Below, in pieces: positions 7,742-14,255 of a DNA stretch of 39,668 bases. The stretch comes from Thermoflexibacter sp. (lineage in GTDB: Bacteria; Bacteroidota; Bacteroidia; Cytophagales; Thermoflexibacteraceae): positions 1 to 39,668 of the forward strand of contig JALOMS010000002.1 in assembly GCA_025455345.1 (NCBI GenBank), given 5' to 3'. The number at the start of each line of letters is the position of its first letter. Position 1 is the first letter of the stretch. Under the pieces are notes generated by a model. The model saw only the letters and a program-made list of their open reading frames with translations, was not told the DNA's origin and made no database searches. Both the position numbers and the translations under genes were made by a program.

Positions 7742-9142
7742 ATGTATTTGAATGATATGAAAACAAGCAATATAAAATCTTTTTCAATTAAAGGGCTTTT
7801 TGGAACTACCGACGTGCATATTCCTTTTGATGAAGGTGTAAAAATCTTAATAGGTGAGAATGGATTAGGAAAAACGCAGGTGTTAAGTATATTTTATTAT
7901 ACTTTGATGAAAAACTTTTATAAACTATCTGATTTTAGCTTTGAAAGCGTAAATATTGAGTTTGCTAAGAAACAAATCACATTTAAGAAAAATGAAATAC
8001 AAGATAGTATGTTTCCTTTTAGCACAAACCCAAGTTTCAGACGCTTTTTAAACTCTCCTGATGATTTAGACATATTTGCAAGTTTAAGAAATGAGGTTAT
8101 GAATAAGGGTTTATCGCGAAGTGAGTTTAGAAGATTTCTTATAGAAAATAAAGTTGATATATCTACTCCTTCTGAAATAATATATGACCTAATTAGATTT
8201 GAGTTTAGAGATGATAGAGAAGAAGATATTTTTTCTCAAAATATAAAAGATTGTATTAAAGCAATAGATAATGAAACTTCTCAAAAACAAATTTTATATT
8301 TTCCTACTTTTAGAAGAGTAGAAGAAGACCTTAGAAATTTAGGCTATGAGGAAGAAGCCTTTGGATTAAAAAAGAATGACAGTAGATTGATAAATTTTGG
8401 AATGGGAGATGTTGCTTCAAAATTTAAAGATATAAGTAATATTATTAAAACCCTTGCAAGTGAGGGTTTTGCAAAAATTTCAAGTGAAATTTTAAGCCAA
8501 TTAGTAAAGGGACTACCTAAAATAGATAAAACTACCTTAGAAAGTATTAATCCTGCTGATATTGAGATTATTTTAGCAAGAGTAGGGAATAAAATATCAA
8601 ATGATGATAAAAAAAGGATACTGAACATAGTTCAAACCAAAGAGTTTGATTATGAGAATGATATTTCATTAATTTATTTTCTGCAAAAACTGATTGATAT
8701 TTATGACCAGCAAAGAGATTTAGATAAAATGATAAAATCTTTTGTTTTTGTCTGCAATAAATACCTCGTTCAGAAAGAAGTTGTTTATGATGAAAGTGAG
8801 GTAAAAATATACATCAAATCTCAGCTTTCTAATAATGAAATCAAATTGAGTAAGCTTTCATCAGGAGAAAAGCAAATTATTTCTATCTTCTCAAAGATAT
8901 ATCTTTCTAATGAAAATGAGAGATTCATTATACTTTTTGACGAACCAGAACTTTCCCTATCAATTATTTGGCAAGAAATGCTCTTACCTGATATTTTAAA
9001 CTCTGGTAAATGTGAATTTTTATTGGCAGCAACTCATTCTCCTTTTATCTATGATGACAATGGATTGACAGGATATGCAATTACTTTAAGCGAATATATG
9101 TCAATACCTCATGCCCAAGAACCTATATTGATAGAATCATAA
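7742..9142 (+). CDS. AriA-like ATPase of a PARIS-type anti-phage system
   Basis: 466 residues from the ATG at 7742 (alternative ATG at 7757). It is an ABC/SMC-like ATPase of the AAA_15/AAA_21 type. Walker A is GENGLGKT (residues 38-45); the C-terminal lobe has the signature LSSGEKQ (~residue 372), Walker B IILFDEPELS (~396-405) and the switch histidine in ATHSPF (~430). The region between is helical and divergent, as usual. There is no TOPRIM domain in the same chain, so it is not an OLD nuclease. The gene after it, one base downstream, is a DUF4435 protein; AAA_15 plus DUF4435 is the defining pair of PARIS (AriA-AriB), in which AriA senses phage anti-restriction proteins and releases AriB. 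Sensing specificity here is unknown. Strongly AT-rich compared with dnaE. Confidence 0.8.
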   Translation: MYLNDMKTSNIKSFSIKGLFGTTDVHIPFDEGVKILIGENGLGKTQVLSIFYYTLMKNFYKLSDFSFESVNIEFAKKQITFKKNEIQDSMFPFSTNPSFRRFLNSPDDLDIFASLRNEVMNKGLSRSEFRRFLIENKVDISTPSEIIYDLIRFEFRDDREEDIFSQNIKDCIKAIDNETSQKQILYFPTFRRVEEDLRNLGYEEEAFGLKKNDSRLINFGMGDVASKFKDISNIIKTLASEGFAKISSEILSQLVKGLPKIDKTTLESINPADIEIILARVGNKISNDDKKRILNIVQTKEFDYENDISLIYFLQKLIDIYDQQRDLDKMIKSFVFVCNKYLVQKEVVYDESEVKIYIKSQLSNNEIKLSKLSSGEKQIISIFSKIYLSNENERFIILFDEPELSLSIIWQEMLLPDILNSGKCEFLLAATHSPFIYDDNGLTGYAITLSEYMSIPHAQEPILIES

Positions 9143-9143
9143 A

Positions 9144-10064
9144 ATGGACTTAAAACAAACTCAGCAAAGTAAAAAAAATAAGGCAACAGTTGCCTTTCAT
9201 CGATTTTCCTTGCATTTAACCCGTTTTGCTGGGGATTTATTTTGCTTTTTCGAAGGCAAAGGAGATAGCTATTATTATGTACCAAGAATAAAAGCTTATT
9301 ATTCAGGTAATTATCACTCTATCGATTGCAAAGGTAGGGAGTCTGTGATAGACGTTTACAAAATGATTAATCATAGACCTGAATATGTAAAATATAAGAA
9401 GGCATTTTTCATAGATAGAGATTTTAACTTACCTCTAAATAAATTTGATTATCCTTTAATCTATGAAACACCTTGCTATTCTATTGAAAATATGTATGTT
9501 TCTGATAAAGTCTTTAAAGAAATTCTGAAAAATGAATTTTATTTATCTGAACTGGATTCTGAATATGATAACTGCATTGCTTGGTATTTAGAACGGCAAA
9601 ACGAATTTCATGAAGCAGTGCTATTATTTAATGCTTGGTATGCTTGCCTTATCGATTTGAGAAATGAGAAAGGACTTAACACCAATGTAAATTTAGAAGA
9701 TTCCTTCCCCAAAGATTTTATAGTCTTTTCTTTACAAAACATCTCAAAGAATTATGATTTAGCAAAAATACAAGCAAAATTTCCCAATACTCCTATTATA
9801 GACCAAGAAACATTAGACGCAAAAGTGGCTTTTTTTGATAGTATCTCCACAAAATATAAAATCTTTCGAGGTAAGTATGAGATTGAATTCCTTGTCAAAA
9901 TGCTCAATTATATTATTTCTGATTCTGTAAATACTCAATCTCTAATTAAAAAGCATATAAAATATACACTTGTTGGCACTCAAATACTTTCTCAATTTAC
10001 ACAATATGCTGAAACTCCATCAGATTTAATAGCATACATTAAAGACATAATCAAAACTAATTAA
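9144..10064 (+). CDS. AriB-like DUF4435 TOPRIM nuclease of a PARIS-type system
   Basis: 306 residues, the usual length for AriB-type proteins. Features of the DUF4435/TOPRIM fold are visible in order: FFEGKGDSYYYVPRI with the conserved acidic Glu37, CKGRESVIDVYKMI, FFIDRDFN giving the Asp91-x-Asp93 pair, and YETPCYSIENMYV. In characterised PARIS, AriB is the toxic effector nuclease (cleaving a host tRNA) held inactive by AriA. The start is one base after the ariA-like stop, so translation is coupled. The gene ends six bases before the second copy of the dnaE 3' end. The DUF4435 assignment is firm from the motifs; the exact target is inferred from the family. Confidence 0.8.
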   Translation: MDLKQTQQSKKNKATVAFHRFSLHLTRFAGDLFCFFEGKGDSYYYVPRIKAYYSGNYHSIDCKGRESVIDVYKMINHRPEYVKYKKAFFIDRDFNLPLNKFDYPLIYETPCYSIENMYVSDKVFKEILKNEFYLSELDSEYDNCIAWYLERQNEFHEAVLLFNAWYACLIDLRNEKGLNTNVNLEDSFPKDFIVFSLQNISKNYDLAKIQAKFPNTPIIDQETLDAKVAFFDSISTKYKIFRGKYEIEFLVKMLNYIISDSVNTQSLIKKHIKYTLVGTQILSQFTQYAETPSDLIAYIKDIIKTN

Positions 10065-10070
10065 AATTCA

Positions 10071-10139
10071 AAAATCAACCCTTCTCTACTCTTAATCAAG
10101 GAATTAGAAGAAATAGAAGTGGAGTGTAAGGTGGGGTAG
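10071..10139 (+). pseudogene. Duplicate of the dnaE 3' end (right copy)
   Basis: A 69-bp segment matches dnaE 7592-7660 codon for codon, including the stop. There are 4 differences: three silent (ATT/ATC, AAT/AAC, GAG/GAA) and one changing Pro to Leu. Before the first AAA codon the similarity stops abruptly, and the frame is closed just upstream. The bias to silent changes says the copies diverged while both, or their ancestors, were under coding selection, i.e. one copy probably came from another strain's dnaE. It marks the right boundary of the PARIS-like cassette. Confidence 0.88.
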
Positions 10140-10205
10140 AGGAAAATTCTGTTGGTGTGTGCGTATGTGGGTGGGGAGAAGGGCATAGCGGTTTTAAGAA
10201 ACTGC

Positions 10206-10230
10206 GCTGTCAGGTAAGGCACCTGATAGC
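10206..10230. repeat. Short palindrome (10-bp stem)
   Basis: GCTGTCAGGT, a 5-base AAGGC loop and ACCTGATAGC form a hairpin with one G-T pair. It sits between the duplicated dnaE end and the last gene of the minus-strand CHAT operon and has no T tract on either side, so it is a REP-like palindrome or a transcript-end stabiliser rather than a standard terminator. Confidence 0.45.
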
Positions 10231-10291
10231 ATAGAAATCAGCAAAGTTTATAACTGTTGCAGAAGTTTTTGTTGCCGTTCTTTATACTGGT

Positions 10292-11575
10292 TTAAGACTG
10301 AGTCTTGAATCTTTTTTTGGTATACGATAATCCTACTCCTAAACCTTTAATGTATAATTTTAATCTGTCATAAAACAAAACATCGTGCCTACCAGATATA
10401 TACTCACTTCTTAGCAGTAAAAATTCAGAACTTCTTACCCCCAATTCAAGTAAAAGCATAAATACTTCCGCAATTCTCCTCTCATCAACCAAATCTAATA
10501 ACTCATTAATTGTTTCACGCTTAATACGTCTTCCCTTTGAAAATGAAGCTATTGGGGTGTGATTTTTTTTACTTTTTTCTACTAAATCTTTCTCATTGAA
10601 GACCCTAATAAATTCAGCAATAAACACATAATTTTCTCCCAATCCTCTTATTAGGCTTGCTTTTTCTGAAAAAAGGATATTCTCCCCAATCGCAATAAAC
10701 TTATTGTATCCTAATAAACTATCATAGAAATAAGAGTCCTCCATTCTTAGGAGAATTTCATCATAAATTATTTGATTATCAAAAAATTGATTTAGTAAGT
10801 TTTCAATTAAAAAGCCATATTTTTCTTGGTAGGCATTAAAAAAAGGCTCAAATTCAGGTGATTCTACTTCTACCCTTGACAGTACAGGCAAGACGACTCC
10901 TCTGCGGAATTTGCCACTTGTTACATAAGGAGAATTTACAATGCTTTTTGCTACTTGTAGGCAGCCTTCCAAATTTTGGTAAGTAGGTGCAATCACCAAA
11001 ATATTAACTTCGGGTAGTTGGATGTTACAAATATTGGAGTAGTCGCTTAGTCCTGTACGGCTGTCTATGAGAATATAATCATAATCCAAACCTTTCAATT
11101 CTTTTTTGATGTACTCTATATATCGCTTTCCGTCCAAAGTTTCGTAAAATTCGTACCAGTCAAAATCTATCACATTTCGCTTGTACTCCTCTGCTTCGCT
11201 GTATTTTCCTGCGGGAATCAGGTCTATTTTCCCTGTTCTAATTTCTTGTTTTTCAGTTGTTTGAGTAAGTTGAGAAGTATCTATTAATTTGATAATGTTT
11301 TCATCTGTAAATTTGGGAAAGTCCTCAATTTTAAGGTCTTGTAAATTTTCTGCACTGCGAACCAATTTACAGTAATCTTGGAAAACTTCTACAATACCTT
11401 TATTAGTGATGTCTTGATTGCTCTTTTTAAAATAAAAATGTATCCCAGGAGCCTCCAAATCCCAGTCAATCAACAAAACTTTCTTGTTATGCTGATAGCA
11501 AAGGTAAGCGGCAATATTTGCCATGAGTTGTGTGCGCCCTACACCGCCTTTATATGAATAAAAAGTAACTATCAT
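10292..11575 (-). CDS. KGGVGR-type ParA/MinD-like ATPase with C-terminal EAD-like domain
   Basis: 427 residues. The N-terminus is a SIMIBI-class ATPase: YSYKGGVGRTQ (deviant Walker A, residues 9-15, with Arg replacing the usual second Lys), LLIDWDLEAPG (switch I-like) and LIDSRTGLSDYSNI (Walker B/switch II). This KGGVGR/DLEAPG/DSRTG combination marks a defence-associated subgroup rather than true ParA or MinD. Residues ~345-415 form a small helical domain resembling effector-associated domains (INELLDLVDERRIAEVF ... YDRLKLYIKGL), similar in pattern to the C-terminus of the CHAT protein. It is the last gene of a three-gene minus-strand operon, 16 bases after the middle gene. Near the 3' end an A7 run could allow a -1 shift into a 19-codon open extension ending at 10248. 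The function is inferred to be the NTP-dependent regulator of the module. Confidence 0.75.
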   Translation of the reverse strand: MIVTFYSYKGGVGRTQLMANIAAYLCYQHNKKVLLIDWDLEAPGIHFYFKKSNQDITNKGIVEVFQDYCKLVRSAENLQDLKIEDFPKFTDENIIKLIDTSQLTQTTEKQEIRTGKIDLIPAGKYSEAEEYKRNVIDFDWYEFYETLDGKRYIEYIKKELKGLDYDYILIDSRTGLSDYSNICNIQLPEVNILVIAPTYQNLEGCLQVAKSIVNSPYVTSGKFRRGVVLPVLSRVEVESPEFEPFFNAYQEKYGFLIENLLNQFFDNQIIYDEILLRMEDSYFYDSLLGYNKFIAIGENILFSEKASLIRGLGENYVFIAEFIRVFNEKDLVEKSKKNHTPIASFSKGRRIKRETINELLDLVDERRIAEVFMLLLELGVRSSEFLLLRSEYISGRHDVLFYDRLKLYIKGLGVGLSYTKKRFKTQS

Positions 11576-11591
11576 CTTGAGAATTAGTGTT

Positions 11592-12368
11592 TTAATTATT
11601 TAAAGTAAGCGGTATTTCTTCTTCAAATTGGTCTTGCAAGGCAGGAATCGCACACGTCAAATCAAACTGTAATCTTGCTATGCTTGTCAATCTCCTAAAA
11701 AATGTATTTCTGTCCGCTACTTCTAAATCTATGTAAAAATAACCACTATCTTGCCTTTGTTGCAAAAAAACATCAGCATATTTGTAGTGAAAGTTATATA
11801 ATGAACTGAAAATCTTTTGATTGCGCTTAAACATTATTTCTTTGTGTGCAGTAGTATGCGTTTGGCAAATAGGTATTAAGCAACCACCAATTTCTTTATC
11901 ATTAAAAACTTTGGCTAATGCCTCATTACCAGCAAAATGAAGTGCAAAACTATCTACCAGCAAGACAAGATTCTTTTTCATATTTTTAAGACTATCGATG
12001 AAAATGTTATCTATTTCTTCATTTTTAAAATCAAGAATAAAAGCATTCAGGCGATAGCCCGACTTATCTTGGTAGTCTTTCAAGAGTTTTAAAATTGTAT
12101 CTTCTTTGCTGTAAGGTTTCCAATTTTCATGCTTTTCATCATAATGTGTCTTTAAAAGAGAAAAGTCTATTCCTTTCACTTCATTTTCAATACTTTTAGC
12201 AGAAGTCGTGATAATGAGCAGATGTAAAGGCTTTGTTTGAGTATGAATAATATTTCGCAAAGATTGCTCAAACTTCTGCAAATCTATGTGATTTACAGAA
12301 ATTTGACTTAGGTTGCAGCCTTGAATGACTATATTAGCATTGCCTGTAATTTCACTTGTATTGGGCAT
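11592..12368 (-). CDS. Unknown middle protein of the CHAT operon, with N-terminal GN-N-QG segment
   Basis: 258 residues; I do not recognise the main domain. Residues 4-22 (SEITGNANIVIQGCNLSQI) closely match a segment of the CHAT protein at about residues 240-262, suggesting both use the same short beta-rich interaction element. The remainder alternates hydrophobic strands and helices (LHLLIITTSAKS, NAFILDFKN, KNLVLLVDSFALHF, GGCLIPICQTHTTAHKEI), a Rossmann-like pattern without a P-loop, so it may be a regulatory or sensor domain. No signal peptide or membrane segment. It starts 8 bases after the CHAT stop and is followed after 16 bases by the ATPase, so co-transcription is likely. Confidence 0.65.
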   Translation of the reverse strand: MPNTSEITGNANIVIQGCNLSQISVNHIDLQKFEQSLRNIIHTQTKPLHLLIITTSAKSIENEVKGIDFSLLKTHYDEKHENWKPYSKEDTILKLLKDYQDKSGYRLNAFILDFKNEEIDNIFIDSLKNMKKNLVLLVDSFALHFAGNEALAKVFNDKEIGGCLIPICQTHTTAHKEIMFKRNQKIFSSLYNFHYKYADVFLQQRQDSGYFYIDLEVADRNTFFRRLTSIARLQFDLTCAIPALQDQFEEEIPLTLNN

Positions 12369-12376
12369 ATTTTAAT

Positions 12377-13405
12377 CTATTTTAAAGCTGTACTCAAATA
12401 AACTTTTAACCTATCTACAAAATCACTCAAATCTATCCCTTTTAATCCCGCAGAAAACTCCTTTTTAAAGCGATTGTATTGAAAATCTTTGAAGCCTTTT
12501 TTGTCCAATTGATTGAAAGCCTCTGTAAGATTTCCTTGCTCAATCAAATCCATAATTCCATTTTTGTCCATTTCAGAATTGCTTTGGTTATTGGGTGTTT
12601 GTGGATTATTGGTTACAATATTAATCGTAACATTCGAATTTTCTATTCCTTGAAGGTTTAAATTATTATTCCCCTCAATTTTGCTTTCATTTTTCTTTTC
12701 TGGATTCATGTTATTTTCAACTTTTTCTAATTTCCAATTTTTACTTTCCCCTTTGGCAACATACATCTCCCAAGGCGTTTTCTCCTTCATTGGCTCTTTC
12801 AAATCTCTGCGGTACAGTCCACGAAAATTATCCTTTCCATTTTTCATGGTGATTTCATCTTGTGCCTCGCTCCACGCCCTATCTATGTCCATGCCCTGCC
12901 CCACGCCCCTGTAAAAGCGAATCGCCAAGTGGGTAGCTACCTCATCACTGATTTCGCTCACCGTTCCTATCACTACGGGAATCCCTGTGTCAGAGAGTTC
13001 TTTTGCTTGCTTTTCCGTAGTGCAGCCATTGAAAAAGACGAGTTGCAAGCCTTTCTGCTTGGCAAAAAAGGAAACCAAACCTTCGCCATGGGCAAGGCTG
13101 TTTGAACCACTGTTAGCGTCTTTGACGACTAACAGGGTCTCGAGGAGGAGTTGGTAGCCATCGGCATGACCGCCAAAGTGGAAAACGGCAATCCTATCTC
13201 GATAACGGCTATCTTGGAATACATCTATGATGTTTTCTATGCTTGCGTTGGCGCGCTCTACTATCTCGCAAAGCCCTTGTTTTTCAGCTTCTTGGAGTGC
13301 CTTGCGGATTCCATTGTGTTCCGCAGGAATATTTCTCAAATACCTTGCATTGTCCTCTCTGTCATTGGCAAAGGCAAGGAAAATCACAGGTTTTTGGTTG
13401 GGCAT
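12377..13405 (-). CDS. CHAT-domain protease-like protein with C-terminal EAD-like domain
   Basis: 342 residues. The N-terminal ~215 residues are a CHAT (caspase/HetF-associated) domain: an LAFAND start, VFHFGGHADGYQLLL with catalytic His80, LVFFNGCTT with catalytic Cys128, then IPVVIGT and AIRFYRGVGQGMDIDRAW. A linker carries EGNNNLNLQGIENSNV, which resembles the N-terminus of the next protein. The last ~60 residues (GIMDLIEQGNLTEAFNQL ... DFVDRLKVYL) look like an effector-associated helical domain, comparable to that at the end of the ATPase. CHAT proteases act as effectors in several conflict systems, for example gasdermin-activating or Craspase-type proteases. First gene of the three-gene operon; start 72 bases after the Dabb gene on the same strand. 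Protease activity is inferred from the intact His/Cys pair. Confidence 0.8.
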   Translation of the reverse strand: MPNQKPVIFLAFANDREDNARYLRNIPAEHNGIRKALQEAEKQGLCEIVERANASIENIIDVFQDSRYRDRIAVFHFGGHADGYQLLLETLLVVKDANSGSNSLAHGEGLVSFFAKQKGLQLVFFNGCTTEKQAKELSDTGIPVVIGTVSEISDEVATHLAIRFYRGVGQGMDIDRAWSEAQDEITMKNGKDNFRGLYRRDLKEPMKEKTPWEMYVAKGESKNWKLEKVENNMNPEKKNESKIEGNNNLNLQGIENSNVTINIVTNNPQTPNNQSNSEMDKNGIMDLIEQGNLTEAFNQLDKKGFKDFQYNRFKKEFSAGLKGIDLSDFVDRLKVYLSTALK

Positions 13406-13477
13406 GACGGCTTTTTTTTGGGTTTTTTAGCAAGTTAGGGAAACTTTTTGAAATGTTAAAAATACCTTAGAGATACT

Positions 13478-13885
13478 TTACTTTGTTGCCCAATAATCTA
13501 CGACCAAAGCCTTGTCTAAGTGTGGTTTTAAGACTTCCACAAATGCTTTATGGTCAGGATGCGGCAAGTAAATTTCTCTATCTTTTTCTGAAGTAAAACT
13601 TACAAAGAAACAGTGTGTAAATCCTTGATTGAGGTTTTCTGGGCTATTGTTAGTCCCCCATTCGAAGTCCTTGATTTGCTTAATTTTAGCAGGTAATCCC
13701 CTAAAAGCATCTTCTACTTTTTTGACATCGGCGGCAGAAGCACCGTCCTTAAATTTGAATAATACGACATGACGTAACATTTTTTTTCCTTGTGTTTCAA
13801 CAGTGGCTTTGGCAATAGAAAAAGCAAGTACAATTGCCAAAAAACTAAAAAGTACAATGCGATAATTTGTAAAGTGTTTTTTCAT
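13478..13885 (-). CDS. Secreted Dabb (stress-responsive A/B barrel) protein
   Basis: 135 residues. The N-terminal hydrophobic stretch (YRIVLFSFLAIVLAFSIAKA) is a signal peptide, so the protein is exported. The mature part has the Dabb pattern: MLRHVVLFKFKDGAS, VKKVEDAFRGLPAKI, FEWGTNNSPENLNQGFTH and YLPHPDHKAFVE with the conserved HPDH. Dabb domains form dimeric alpha+beta barrels; exported single-domain versions are common in Bacteroidota and of unknown function. It lies upstream of the CHAT operon on the same strand; a link between them is not indicated. Confidence 0.85.
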   Translation of the reverse strand: MKKHFTNYRIVLFSFLAIVLAFSIAKATVETQGKKMLRHVVLFKFKDGASAADVKKVEDAFRGLPAKIKQIKDFEWGTNNSPENLNQGFTHCFFVSFTSEKDREIYLPHPDHKAFVEVLKPHLDKALVVDYWATK

Positions 13886-14017
13886 TTTCTTTGAAAATTA
13901 ATGTGTTAATTGACTTTACAAATATAAAAACTATCTTGTATTTACAATGATTTTCATTTTATTTTGCTGTTTTTATGCCATTAATTTGCCCTTATCCGAG
14001 TCCACTCGAACGACTTG

Positions 14018-14170
14018 TCATTTGCTTACTTCGCTTTTCCATCCATGCTCCACATTATAGACTTTGGGTCTAAAAGGAGAAGGAATGATTTTTTCCACTG
14101 CTTTGGGGTCAGCAGTGAAATTGATTAAAATTCTGTGGTCTATGTAACCATGTATGGTCGGGATTTTCAT
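14018..14170 (-). pseudogene. DUF2071 (COG2071) gene remnant with probable internal deletion
   Basis: The 50-codon frame begins MKIPTIHGYIDHRILINF and continues to FRPKVYN, matching the N-terminal ~40 residues of DUF2071 proteins, which normally run to about 230 residues. It then jumps to VEHGWKSEVSK and stops; that ending resembles the C-terminal IEHEWHS of complete members as I remember them. This suggests an in-frame deletion of the whole middle. It lies in the 370-base gap between the Dabb gene and the restriction-modification pair, on the same strand. It is too short to fold as the parent protein. The N-terminal match is clear; the C-terminal match is weaker. Confidence 0.6.
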
Positions 14171-14255
14171 TGGGTGTTGGTTTTTGTTGTTGACTGGTAG
14201 TTAAATCATTGTTTTTGCGAATTTTTAACTATTGTGCTTTTAGATTTAGTGCTTT

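Noticed and set aside
7742..10064. OLD-nuclease or Gabija interpretation of the ATPase pair
   Set aside because: The ATPase chain has no TOPRIM domain and the second protein is not a UvrD-like helicase; its EGKGD, DRD and SIENMY motifs fit DUF4435.
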